A stretch of 64,000 bases of DNA, taken from Phragmites australis (lineage: Eukaryota > Streptophyta > Magnoliopsida > Poales > Poaceae). Below, piece by piece: positions 1 through 11,168 of the stretch; position 1 is the first letter of the stretch; the number at the start of each line of letters is the position of its first letter. The position numbers and the translations under genes were made by a program. Below the pieces are notes generated by a model, which did not search any database, had not been told where the DNA came from, and worked only from the letters and a program-made list of their open reading frames with translations. The stretch is from positions 806,001-870,000 of the forward strand of contig NC_084924.1 of assembly GCF_958298935.1 (NCBI RefSeq). Direction: 5' to 3'.

Positions 1-637
1 TCCACATTCACCACTAAACTATGGACCTCTTGTAAAAACATACAAGGCCCCTCAGTACTTCAACCCCCTCATAAGGATCCACTTTTTCTGAACAGTGACT
101 GAAAAAACAACTCTTTTTGGTTTACCCACTACTTAAATGCTCAAGAAGTGTTCGGAACAATGCCTCCATTCCAACAAAACATTTTATCACTCAATATGCC
201 AAGAGGACCTATCTGATTGGCGACTTAAATATGCAAAATGTGTTTCCCTAAAATGTATAGCCTCCTGCAATATTAACATTCAACGGTGAAGGTAATATTT
301 CCAGCGATTGCTAGTACATGGCCAAAATTTGGAAGTCCACAGGGCATTACTTGACTAGCATCAGGAAAGTGAGAGAATCCCCATATGTGACTTGTTACTT
401 CAAAAAAATATCGAAGCACACCCCTTCCAAGCTATTTAAGTACATAAATTACTGTGCTATTGCCACCAATAAACACTAATGCCATAGATAAGAAGGTAGA
501 ACGAATTGCATTTTTCTATGTTGCTACCTAACGCAGACCGATATCCAGTAATCTCACACGCCGTATGCCGATGCAAGTATGCCTAACTTGCTCCCGATCT
601 TGTTATCAGAGGTAAGTTATCAGCCTGTAGAGCTCAC
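1..637 (-). other. Probable intron 2 of the U2A' gene
   Basis: AT-rich sequence directly downstream (minus strand) of the GTGAGC donor that closes U2A' exon 2. No U2A' exon or other coding similarity was recognised. The first 100 bases resemble a degenerate repeat, but no termini could be defined. Confidence 0.5.
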
Positions 638-849
638 CTCTGTGGCGCCGAGGTTCTCAATGACGGCGATCTTGTTGCCTGCCACGGAGAAGGGGGAGCG
701 AAGGTGTTAGATTTCGAGTAGCAAAACCCAGAACCCTAGATCTAACAGGCGGGGGCGAGTGAGCAACCTCGGAGATCGAGCTCGCGCTCCTTGATGGCGT
801 TGAAGAAGTGCGGGCTCTTCCATATCAGGTCGGCGGTGAGCCTCACCAT
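638..849 (-). CDS. U2A': U2 snRNP protein A' (U2A'), 5' exons only, gene runs off the left edge
   Basis: Two coding exons are visible on the minus strand: exon 1 at 849-768, starting at ATG 849-847, and exon 2 at 678-638. They are separated by a 89-bp GT-AG intron, and exon 2 ends at a GTGAGC donor. Together they give 41 in-frame codons starting MVRLTADLIWKSPHFFNA and containing GNKIAVIENLGATE. This matches the conserved N-terminus of plant U2A', the leucine-rich-repeat protein that pairs with U2B'' on U2 snRNA stem-loop IV and acts in branch-site recognition by the spliceosome. The next expected exon, beginning DQFDTIDLSDN in the family, was not found in 1-637, so that stretch is probably intron 2. 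The short leader upstream (850-960) is GC-rich. Identification rests on recalled family sequence and is confident for such a conserved N-terminus. Confidence 0.88.
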
Positions 850-1039
850 GACGGGGAGGGAGGCGGCGGCGGCCCGGGCTGGGGTTTGAAACGGGGAGAG
901 GAGGCGAGGCCGGGACGGAGCTGGCGAGTTTGGCGACCTAGTCGAGCAGCGCGAGATGCAAGCGGTGGCCAGCCAATCCTGAAAAGTGTCATTGGGCTGG
1001 ATTTGGGTCGGACCGAAACTCCACGATAGGATTTTTTTT

Positions 1040-2690
1040 TAAAAAAGTTTTTTAAAAAAAAAATCATTTTAGCTCCATCAACCCTTGCCTCAATCCGATT
1101 TTGCTACCTCAACCAGAAAATCAGTTATATAGACTCCCTTACATTTAAAACCTTTTATTTTTCATCCTAAGTAGGTTTGAATATTAGTTATATCCGATAT
1201 GGATCACACTTGGCAATGAGCCCTACATGTCATATAACATCTCGTCATCTTCTTCTTCCCTCGTTTCAACATGCAGGGGAGGAGTCGTGGGGCTATGCAG
1301 CGGCTGCAGTCAATGTGTTTCGGCGTGCAGGGGAGGCGCGTGCGGCCAATGGTGTAGGTGGACACACGAAGCAGCTCCTCTAACGTCGCTGCCAACAGGG
1401 GCCACGTCGTTGCTATTGAGCTCACGCGGCAGCGGCATTTACACGGATGGTCTAGTGCTGCTCACGCTCAAGTTCGAGGTGTCCATGGACAGCCTAACTA
1501 GGGCAAGCTCCAGCTCATCTCAATGAGGGGATTCATTCCCCATATCGAGGCGATGCTCGAGCACCCTTCGGTTTGGCCGGGAATGCATCGTAGTGTCGCC
1601 GTCGTGTAGCACCTTCTCTCTTCCCTCCGGTCGCATTGGGCAGCTCCACTTGAGCCACTCCGCTGCTGAATAGCTTTAGAAATCGACTCCTCATGTCAAA
1701 ATGCTCATGTGCCCGCTGCCGTGCTCAATTTCAACTAAACTAGGCCCATCTTCTCCAGCGTCAACACCCTACTTCGGCCGCCGCCCCTCTATGATGCCTC
1801 ACCGATTAGGGTGCATCTCCAGTTGATTCACCATGCATGCACGATCTCCAGGATGCCACGAATCTCCCCGATGTCCCTTATATGGAGGCGAACCGTTGTG
1901 CGAAGCTATCACCATGGGCCTGCTCCAACTGTCGTTGCTCTGCGTCGTGTCATCGATAGGAGCCACAATCGTCTGATTCCTCGCTTTGACACTGTCCTCG
2001 TGAGGCCACGAAGCCGGCCATGCAGCTCGCTGCCACCGCGAAGCGTCGTGAAAGCCTACCCACGGCGGCCTCCTATGCTTCGGTCATTCGGGCCAATGTC
2101 GCCCCGCCGTCTCGACGCCGCTCCATCCGATTCACCGGCTCCATGAGCTTCGCTGTCATCCACTGATGTCGTAGCCATCGGCCCCTTCGTTGCGCTAGTC
2201 CCGAGCAAGATGCAACCATGAGCCCCTTGCTGTTACTCGATCAAGGCACCTCCTATCTCCGACGAGCTCTCGGATTGCCTCTCTCAACTATTGCGACGAG
2301 CTTCATGCTCGTGCCTCGCATGGAGGGAGTGGATGGCTGATGCAACGACACACCGAGGAGGTTAACGATGGCATGCATATCAGCAACGAGTTCGGCAGGA
2401 ACGGCGACGTGACCGATGAGATTAACTTGGATTCGGTGACTTCATGTTTATGTTCTTGATGTTGCGATGGCCTTCGATGTCATTAAAACCACTTAACTCT
2501 TTGGCTGAGTCAACAGGCTGATTTATTGCCAAGTAGGACGAAACCATCATCAAAAGCAGTTAAAGAGGTAAATTACACTGGTTTGAATAGTTGAAGGAGG
2601 TGAGATATCTGATTTTGTGGTTTGGGGGAGGGCAAATAGACTCGAGCAATAGATGAGCGAGACAATATGGACATTTCCCTCCATTTTTTC
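1040..2690. mobile_element. Possible non-autonomous inverted-repeat transposon with GC-rich filler
   Basis: The sequence near 1065-1170 recurs, divergently and in inverted orientation, near 2560-2650. Both ends share blocks such as CAACCAGAAAATCAG against AAACCACAAAATCAG, followed by a pyrimidine-rich run. Between them lies GC-rich sequence with scattered short open frames (1177-2146) that match nothing I recognise. This arrangement would fit a transposon carrying captured sequence. Exact termini and a target duplication were not found, so the call is tentative. Confidence 0.3.
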
Positions 2691-2840
2691 CTAGCTCGCG
2701 ACTCCTTTCTTTTCCGTTAATTATTATCTTTGTCTCTCTACCAAAGAAAAATCTTTGTATTCATTTTTCCAATAATTTTTTTAATTGGAATTTATGGATT
2801 CCATTAACCATGGTACATGTTAAGATCACCAACAACCGCA

Positions 2841-3310
2841 TCAGTTACAAAATTTAGGAAAACGATCATGCCACACGTCGTCATCTCGCTCACCATGCAT
2901 ACCACCAGCAGCTAACACATGCGATGCATTGTTACATAATCTAGGGCAAAAACATACTCGACAAGAGACAAACGACATGTGGAGTAAGCTCTTAATTTCC
3001 CTAAACATTGTATCATCTAGAGCCGAATCATACTCATTGCTTCTAACTGCACACTGTAAAACTTGGCACGCAGTCTCAAAGACAACTCTTGCCATTCCCA
3101 TAGATATAGATTCTCGCACTGCACAAAGGAGAGCTTCTGCTTCTACATGTGAAGCGTTCGCAATATATCGGATATGGCCTGCAACCGCTACTAGAATGTC
3201 ACCAGAATTGTCCTGTGCGATGAAGCCCCATCAACCATGGTTCCAAGTGCTAACAAAAGCACCATCTAAATTAAACTTAATATATTATCCCTGCAGAGGA
3301 TTCCATTCAC
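2841..3310 (-). pseudogene. RNase H-like (RVT_3 type) fragment, probably from a LINE-type element
   Basis: On the minus strand, reading from about 3310 down to 2841, the translation carries KFNLDGAF, GFIAQDNSGDILVAVAGH, then HVEAEALLCAVRESI and VVFETACQVLQCAV. This is the order of the plant RNase H-like domain: the DGA/DGS strand, then AEA, then the VxxETDC strand. At the third site the usual acidic residue is replaced (FETA for the family's ETD). There are stop codons at the upstream edge and just after NHG. No start, reverse transcriptase or poly(A) tail was found next to it. It is a non-functional fragment; an orphan RNase H-like host gene is a less likely origin. Confidence 0.65.
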
Positions 3311-3652
3311 AAGTTGGTTAGGAGCTCTTGTATTATACTTGCCAAAATAGTCTCAAATTCATGTTCTCTTCATTGTTACTATCTCAAAAGCATCAATAGA
3401 TTCCTTTTTCCAATTCTAGTTCAACATAAAAACATAGATCTATCTTAGAAATTACCTAAAATATAATATTATTTAATTCCTCTCATGCTACTGGCTAAAA
3501 CCTAAATTCTTGATGTGCCATTAGACCCCACATGTCAGTGACTGAAATAGACCTACGCGTCATAGACATACGATGGCATATCAGGATTTGTGAGTTTTAG
3601 CGGTGACATATAAGGAATTGCCCTTAAAATGTTTTGGTTAGAGAACCAAATG
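3311..3652. other. Intergenic, no recognised feature
   Basis: AT-rich spacer between the RNase H fragment and the solo LTR. Nothing coding is recognised. The last five bases, AAATG at 3648-3652, are the left target-site duplication of the solo LTR. Confidence 0.5.
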
Positions 3653-3920
3653 TGTCGGTGTATTAGGAACCAGGGGTCCCTGAGTCCCGAGACCGGGCCG
3701 GCCATCCGCCACATGTCACCATCCCGCGAGGTCCACCCTGCAGGATAAGAAGAAATTAAGTCTCGGGAGAAGGTGCTCGGGGCCGCAGCCTCTAGGTTCC
3801 CGAGCACCCCAGTTCCCCGATGATCTGCAGAGTCCAAGTACCGGGAAGGAAGTGCTCGGAAGGGTTCTCACTTACCCCCGAGTACTGCAGTCCCCCGATG
3901 ATCCAAACAGCCAAGTGTTC

Positions 3921-4431
3921 GGGAGAGAGTGCTCGGGGCTGCGCGTGGCGGCCCCCGAGGACTCGGTTCTCCGAAGGTCCCACCGAAGTGCTCGGGAGAG
4001 AGTGCTCGGGGCTGCACGTGGCAGCCCCCGAGGACTCGGTTCCCCGAAGGTCTCACCAGAGTGCTCGGGAGAGAGTGCTCGGGGCTGCACCTGGCAGCCC
4101 CCGAGGACTCGGTTCCCCGAAGGTCTCACCAGAGTGCTCGGGAGAGAGTGCTCGGGGCTGCGCGTGGCGGCCCCCGAGGACTCGATTCCCCGAAGGTCAC
4201 ACCAGAGTGCTCGGGAGAGAGTGCTCGGGGCTGCGCGTGGCGGCCCCCGAGGACTCGGTTCCCCGAAGGTCACACCAGAGTGCTCGGGAGAGAGTGCTCG
4301 GGGCTGCACGTGGCGGCCCCCGAGGACTCGGTTCCCCGAAGGTCACACCAGAGTGCTCGGGAGAGAGTGCTCGGGGCTGCACGTGGCAGCCCCAGAGGAC
4401 TCGGTTCCCCGAAGGTTCGCACAAGATCGTT
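3921..4431. repeat. 73-bp tandem repeat array (7 copies) inside the solo LTR U3 region
   Basis: The block GGGAGAGAGTGCTCGGGG starts at 3921, 3994, 4067, 4140, 4213, 4286 and 4359, a constant 73-bp spacing. A degenerate partial unit precedes it (about 3840-3920). Units differ by a few substitutions, for example CGCGTGGCGG against CACGTGGCAG. Because 73 is not a multiple of three, successive units fall in all three frames. This produces the overlapping Arg/Gly/Pro-rich open frames on both strands here, which are not genes. Subrepeats in U3 often act as transcriptional enhancers in LTR elements; that role is inferred. Confidence 0.92.
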
Positions 4432-4907
4432 CGACGACCCGAAGGGTCCCATCGTCGGGGTGTCAGCCAGTCAAAGGCCCAATGCCGCATTTAATAGGCA
4501 CGCGCGGCCTGACATCCTGACATCCTGACATTCTCAGCTGCCCACGCCCCAGTGTCAGACCCTGCCATGCACTGGCAGGGGCGCGTGGGTCCATTAGATG
4601 CACGGGTCCCGTCCCGTTTCATCCGGGTGCCTCGGGATAACGTTGCCAGAATTGAAGCGCTCCGCCAGCCACCCTGCCCTGGCAGAAGAACAAGATAGGG
4701 TGGGCGCACCAGGCACCTCTGAGGCTGCCCGGTGGGCCCCCTTAATGGCGCCAGAGGGCATCCACAGTGGCGGGTGGTCGGATGCGCGCCGCATTTTTCC
4801 ACCGCCCCTGTCACTTCGCCAAGACGGAATGATGACGCATTTCTCCGTGGCGCCTTGGCACTCGCACCCCCTCTTTCCCATTCAGGATATGTCGAGGTCG
4901 GCGCGCC

Positions 4908-4914
4908 TATAAAA
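4908..4914 (+). promoter_or_regulatory. TATA box of the solo LTR
   Basis: TATAAAA in a GC-rich context about 430 bp before the LTR 3' end, downstream of the tandem repeats. The position fits the U3/R boundary of an LTR promoter reading rightwards. Confidence 0.55.
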
Positions 4915-5341
4915 GGAAAGGATGGAGAACACGTAAAAGAGGGTGAAAAAAAGGAAGAGGACGCAGACGCTCACAGAAAAAAGCCCGACAACGCACACGC
5001 TCGAACCAGCTCAAGCCAAGCTAGAACACGAGAGCCTCAAGCTCTCTGTAAACAGCTTACCCCTGTAACCAGATACATCCTTGAAGAATTCCCTTCAAGA
5101 AGAGATATAGCACTCACACAGGAGTAGGGTGTTACGCCTTGGTGCGGCCTGAACCTGTCTAAAACCCGGTGCACCCATCTTTCTTGCACTAGGACGATCC
5201 TCTCCCACCACCGGCCGCTGCATTTATTTCCGCTCCCATCTATTTCCCAGACAAGCTCGTTCAGGATCATCCCCCCGGTCGAATCTTTAAAAAGGGGTCT
5301 CTCGGGATCCCTGCGACAGGAGTTCATCCTCCGACAAAATG

Positions 5342-8041
5342 CTATACAAACTAGAATAGCTTTGACAAAATTGAAAGCTCCAAGAATGTGCGACCGAGGA
5401 AACTGCTATGTGACCAGATTTAAATTCGTCATTCGATCTAAAATTGCTAATTGGAGCATTTGTGTTCGCTAAGAAAATAATTGGAGGAGAAGCTAGAAAG
5501 GTTGCAAAGGCGATTAGGGCAATGGCTTTACTCATGGCAAACACCCCCGCCGCACTCCTTCCCTCACGCCCCAACCTTGGTTAGGTTGTATGGACATAGC
5601 TTTTTACTCGAGAGTAATCCTTCTATTCTTGTTTTGGCTTTCCTGATAGGTGAGAGCAACTCCTACGATATATTTTCTAGGACCTGGAATGATATATCTA
5701 AATTTAGCAAATATGTTAAGAATTTGCCATTTATTTATTTCTTTTTCTTTTCTTTTTTCTTTTAGAGCATGGCAAATAGTTATTTTTGTACAAAACAAAT
5801 TCAACTTTAGGTGATGATGTAGCAACATATATTGCATCAATACATTAAAAAAAATTCGAGCCATTTCTTATTTAGAAGTAGACAACCTTTCATAATTAAA
5901 ACAATACGATTTGATAACTTATTATGAACAAAATGTTTTCATGACATATGTTAACAACGATAAAAAAAAAATAGCTCAATTTATATTTAGGAAGACAAAT
6001 TGTATAAGGTAAATTGCATGAAAGTAAATAGCTCATCAATAAAGTAAATAGCTGAAGAGATGACACTCGAAGTTTATCCCGTGGTTTCGGTGATTTGTCG
6101 ATTAGCCCTAATCCACATTGAGTTGAGTTCAAGCTTCTAACCGTTTCTCTATCAAGCATCTAATTCTCACGCAGAGAAAGGGCTCACACCGAGCAACTTG
6201 ATCTTAAACCGAAATAGAGCGATGAATTACTCACTACCTTGATTCACTAGAGTAGCACTTTGTCACTCTGGTAAGACGTGCTCAAAACCTCTCACAATCA
6301 CCGATGTGACTCCTTCACAATCTTCTTTGAAGAGCTCAACAGCGCAATAACATCAAGCCATATGGGAGGTAGCAACCTACAAGAGTTACAAGTCGATGAC
6401 GTGTGATTTAAGGATCACTAGTGCCTCAATGCTCAAACTCTTCAAAGTTATGCACTAAGCCAAGAGAGGGAGAGAATGAGAGAAATAACTCAAATGTATT
6501 GTGTTGAAGTGCTAGAGACCTCTCTTGAACCAGCCAAGCGACTATATATAGGTCACACTCTAAAATGTGATTATTTCTATTGATTTGACACCTCTGCGGC
6601 ACTAGTGGTCAAATTGTAGGTCAACTGATGGTAAGACCATCGGCCGTTCAACGGCTATAAAGCCGTGATGATGACTTCTAACATAGCCTAGCAGTCAGAC
6701 CGTCAACCCTCTTAGTCAGACCACGAGCAGTGAACATAGTACAAAACTCTCTGTTACCGAACGGTCAGATCAGCCATGCCCGACGGTTAGACCATCAGCT
6801 AGAGTAGAGGGTCTGAACCCCTATGTTCCTTGGTGGTCAAACCGGGCCGCACCATGGCCAGACTTGTATTGAGGTCCAAACACATCTCAAACATAGTTAT
6901 ACAACGACCAGATCGGCAAAGCCCTTTGGTCAGACCACGACACTTGAAACTTGAACAGAACAGACTTTGCTATATAGCGGTCATACCGACCGTTCCGGTG
7001 GTCAGATCGTCACAACTCAGAAACACTCCAAAAGTCGTCTTTCTTTGATTTCTCTCAAACTAAATTTCCCATTACAGATGAAATACAAGTTTGAGCAATT
7101 GTGTCACTATAGATATCTCAAGTAAACGCACATCAACCCCTCTTAATAGTACGACACTTTTCATATCAATCCGGTCAATTTTATTCTCTAATCTCCTTTG
7201 ACCAGCAAAAAAAATATCGTACAATTATACCTTTTTCTTGAGCTAGCAATTTTCATATTTTTCACATATGTTTCTTCTAGCTTCGCAATACCTTTGTGAC
7301 TAACCTTTTTATAACTCAAATAACCATGTTATTCCATAAATTTCTTATTGTCATTAATTACCAAACACGAATTAGGGCCCTAGATGCTTCACATATATCT
7401 AAGTATACTTATGTTTGTATCTACTATTTGTGGTGTTGATCGCGGGAGATGAAGTGGACAAGATACTAACAACTAGCAAGGCGCTCAAAAAAACATCCTC
7501 GATGTCGTTCAAGACTTCCAGTTCATTTGGTAGGGTTTCGAATTCTTTCAAAAACATTTCGGTTCTAGTTTATCCCTAGAAACATTTATTTGTGAATCAA
7601 AATCACTTTGTACAATCGTTATGCTAGTTGGATATATTCTGATTCTCGAGAGAGTATGTCGGTTGTAAATGAGAAGGAAGTGATTCAGAAACAGGAGAAA
7701 CCACATTTTGCCTATTTCTTCCTCACAGTGTAAAAAAGAGAAATATTCTCCCGTTTCAGATTCGAATCACTTGACAAAATCATTGTTTGATAGGAGTTCC
7801 ACTTATTACACTTGAATCCAAAAGTTCGAGAGCAGATGCCTTGCTTTTAGGAACAACTAGAATGAGAGTATACCAAGAATTCTTAGGGTTCCCTGGGGAT
7901 TCTTGATTGGAGCTCAGCTAACCATACCCCAAAGTCGACCCGCTTGGCTCTAGTTCAGGTTTGGCGAGGTATCCAAATGGGCCCTTTAGATCGCACACAC
8001 ACAGGTGTTCATCCAACTACTCTAATACATGATTCGTATGA
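5342..8041. other. Transposon-derived intergenic DNA without recognisable genes
   Basis: No supported coding region. From about 6600 to 7030 the sequence repeatedly contains variants of GGTCAGACCG and CGGTCAGATC, a motif pattern I associate with LTRs or leaders of grass retroelements. No element ends could be defined. The segment 7720-8041 is copied at 8840-9031 (see the tandem duplication entry). Confidence 0.4.
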
Positions 8042-9031
8042 CTTATGAGTAAAGATGGCCAACTAGACCGTGTCTACTTGACTGACCCGAGGCACGGTCT
8101 AGGCACGAGGGTAGAGGGACCATGCCTAGGACGACGCCTCGACATGGTGGGTCGGCACAGGCGCAACCTGCCCAGCCCTGCTTTGCTTGGCCGTTGTGAT
8201 GCCCCGCCCCAGCCTCTTAGCCCCGCCGCTAGGCCACCCTGCCCCAGCCTTCTCGCCCGATCGCCCCGCCCCGTCGTTGTGTCGTCTCGCCCTCAGCCTC
8301 CTCGCCTCCTCGCCCGCCCGCCTGCGTTGCCGCCATGCTGCCTCGCCTTGGCCTCGTTGCTCCAACGTCGTGCCACCCTGCCTCGCCGCCCAGCCACAAC
8401 GTTCCACCCCGCTTTGCTCCCGTGCCACCCTGCCGCTCGGCCACCCCGCCCTCGACCTTCTTGCCCTGTCGCCCGCCGCTGTGTCGCCCTGCCCTCAGCC
8501 TCCCTGCCTCGTCGCCCAGTCGCCCGCCCCACCGTCGTGCCGTCGTGCCACTCTGCCTCGCCGCTCGACCGCCACACCCACCCTGCTCTGCCCCTGTGCT
8601 GCCTCGTCGTGCTTACCGGACCGCCGGGTTGACCGTGCTGCAATAGTGTACAGGTCGACCTGGCCCAGCATGTGGCTGACAGGCCATGTCGTGGGCCAGC
8701 ACGGCCCAACCCATTAACCTTACTGGGTTTGTCAGACCGTGTCGTAGCCATGCTGTACCTAGACAAGCCCGTACTGAACCGGGCTGACAGACCCATTTGG
8801 CCATCTCTGCTTGCGAGAGTAAAAAAGAAAACTATTTCTTCTTCACAGTGTAAAAAAGAGAAATATTTCTCCCATTTTAGATTCAAATCACTTGACAAAA
8901 TCACTGTTGGATAGGAATTCCACTTATTACACTTCAATCCAACAGTTTTGGGATCCAAACGGGCCCTTCAGATCGCACACACGTAGGTGTTCATCCAACT
9001 ACTCTAATACATGATTTGTATGACTTACGAG
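7720..9031. repeat. Tandem duplication of flank plus hAT-like element
   Basis: Sequence at about 7725-7835 (TGTAAAAAAGAGAAATATTC onward) recurs at about 8849-8945. Sequence at 7985-8060 (GATCGCACACAC... to TAAAGATGG) recurs at 8966-9041. Each copy leads into a hAT-like element (8050 and 9032). The simplest reading is that one unit of flank plus hAT was tandemly duplicated and has since diverged by scattered substitutions and small indels. Confidence 0.75.
8050..8809. mobile_element. Non-autonomous hAT-like element, copy 1
   Basis: The left end TAAAGATGGCCA matches the inverse of the right end TGGCCATCTCTG (as CAGAGATGGCCA), the short terminal inverted repeat style of plant hAT elements. Flanks are CTTATGAG (8042-8049) and CTTGCGAG (8810-8817), an 8-bp target duplication with two mismatches. 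The interior is about 750 bp of GC-rich sequence with many GGCACGG/GGCCCAGC-like blocks and no transposase. Long open frames on both strands (for example 8045-8632 and 8293-8958) are low-complexity by-products of base composition and are not called as genes. Confidence 0.7.
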
Positions 9032-10200
9032 TAAAGATGGCCAGCACGGCACGGCTAGCCAGGCTGTGCCTAGGCCAACGCCTCGGTACGGTGGGCTGGC
9101 ACGTCACGACCCGATTTAGACAGGTTGGTATGAGTACGACCTGCCTAGCCTTGCTCCATCCGGCCGCCGTGATGCCCCACCCCTAGCCTCCTTGCCCCAC
9201 CGCCTGACCGTCCTGCCTCACTGTTCGGCCACCCCACCCCTGGCCTCCTCACCCTGCCACCCTACCCCCCTCCCCGCCTCGTCGTCTGGTCGCCCACCCC
9301 GTTGTTGTGCCGCCCGTCCCGTCGCCTAGCCACCCATCGCCGTGCTGCTGTGCCACCCTTCCTCGCTGCTCGGTCGCCACGCCTTGCCCCGCCTCACCGT
9401 GTTTGCCAGACCATCGAGTCGATTATGCTGCAACAGTATCCGAACCAATGTAACTCGACAGACTGACTGACAGGACATGCCGTAAACCAGTACGGCACAA
9501 CCCATCTATAACATATATTAACCGGCCAAGAATCCTGGCCTCCTCAGCGCTTGAGCTACTGTAGCAAGCTGTTCATTGTTGTACGCGCCGCTCCGAGCCG
9601 TCGGATGAAAATGCCAGCGCCGATTGCTTGCATGTGTTCCCATCGACGCTTCCAGGCCAATGCTCCCATCGACGATTCCAAGGCAGGAAAACCAAAGACC
9701 GCCCCCCGGGGCTTCCACACTCTTCTCCTCAACCCCGCCCTCCTGTCCAGTGCCGGCACAGTCGGCAACCTTCTCCGCAGGCGGTCATCACGCGGACGCC
9801 GTCACTAGCCTGGCGAGGCCCTTCGTCGACCTCCGCCTCAGCCTCCACACCCCTCCCCGGTCCGCGGCTTCTTCCCGTGTGGATGCAGTCACCGACGTTG
9901 AAATCTTGGAGGCAAACCTTTGAAATTCGGACGCCCGTAGCTAGCTCGAAGAAAAGAGCCTGACGAAGCATAAAAGGTTAGCCTCCATTTCCCTCTCTGA
10001 ATATCTTTAGTTAGAGGATGGCCAGCCACGATCTGCCATCAAAATGGGGTTCATATTGTTGTGCTCTTTTAGAAAAGGTTGGGGGATCTGAACCGCTTCT
10101 TGGGCAATCGTCTTTCGGGAAAGGGGGGCTATGTCTTGCTCATTGCTTGCTTTCCTACACTGAAAAGATATACCTGCCCAAAAAAAACACTGAAAAGATA

Positions 10201-10980
10201 TCTGCAGTAGCTAACATGGATGCCAAACTGAAAAAATGGATCTTTCCATGGAGTGATAAAAGACTTTATATCCCTTTTGTTTTGGAATATTGATGTAGAC
10301 ACTGATCATTTCATCCTGCTAAAATAACCTTTGAAATGCCTCAATTTTGTGGAACTCTTTGATTATTAACATCAAGTTTGAGAGTTCCCTCTCAGAATTA
10401 ATTACATTAGGGCATCTCAATAGATAACATTGTCCATATAACACATGTTATATAGTAATTTTTTCATGACATCAGGTCATCTATTATATGGATTGTAGTT
10501 TTTTTTTTAATCTGAAACAAAGAGGACACTATGATAAATTAAAGATAAATATTAATTAGTGGGTAATATATCTGCAGTAGTTAACATGGATGCCAAACTG
10601 AAAAAATGGATCTTTCCATGGAGTGATAAAAGACTTTATATCCCTTTTGTTTTGGAATATTGATCTAGGCACTGATCATTCCATCCTGCTAAAATCTGAA
10701 GACCTGATTAGTTGATGGCCAGTTATTTGGCAAGGCAAAACCTTTGAAATGCCTCAATTTTGTGGAACTCTTTGATTATTAACATCAAGTTTGATAGTTC
10801 CCTCTCAGAATTAATTATATTAGGGCATCTCAATAGATAATATTGTCCATATAACACATGTTATATAGTAGATTTTTCATGACATCAAGTCATCTATTAT
10901 ATGGATTATAGTTTTTTTTAATCTGAAACAAAGAGGACACTATGATAAATTAAAGATAAATATTAATTAGCGGGTAATAT
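10201..10980. repeat. Internal tandem duplication in the Helitron, about 370-410 bp units
   Basis: The block beginning TCTGCAGTAG at 10201 restarts at 10571. Both copies run through GGATCTTTCCATGGAGTGAT to AATTAG(T/C)GGGTAATAT. Copy 2 carries about 45 extra bases near 10695-10740. Copies differ by only a few substitutions. Confidence 0.85.
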
Positions 10981-11168
10981 AATATAGTAGATAAGTTTAC
11001 ATTTCCCTCTCTGAGTCAAAATAGGAAAAAATCCAAAAGAAAGCTATGATTGATATAGAAGGAACCATACTATCTGCCTATGGAGGTTAGTGTCTTCAAG
11101 CATCTATATTGAATTTGATTTATTATACTATGATTTTCTGAATGGTACATCCATTGGTTAGTGTCATC

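Larger units (their letters stand above)
3653..5336 (+). mobile_element. Solo LTR of a retrotransposon, 1,684 bp, with AAATG target duplication
   Basis: The segment begins TGTCGG and ends CCGACA, a perfect 6-bp terminal inversion with TG...CA ends as expected for an LTR. It is flanked on both sides by AAATG (3648-3652 and 5337-5341), a perfect 5-bp target-site duplication. No second copy, primer-binding site or pol sequence lies nearby. It is therefore a solo LTR left by LTR-LTR recombination. A TATAAAA at 4908-4914 fits the LTR promoter on the plus strand, which puts the upstream GC-rich part, including the 73-bp repeats, in U3. Length and GC-richness suggest a Ty3/gypsy family, but this is inference since no coding part remains. 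Confidence 0.88.

Noticed and set aside
3921..4431. CRISPR-like regular repeat
   Set aside because: Units are contiguous 73-bp tandem copies without unique spacers, inside an LTR of a plant genome.
3820..4528. Overlapping Arg/Gly/Pro-rich open frames on both strands
   Set aside because: They are products of the 73-bp tandem repeat inside the solo LTR, open in several frames at once, with no conserved domain.
8045..8958. Long GC-rich open frames on both strands
   Set aside because: Low-complexity Pro/Arg/Ala or Gly/Arg composition within a hAT-like element; no domain and no splice or codon signal.
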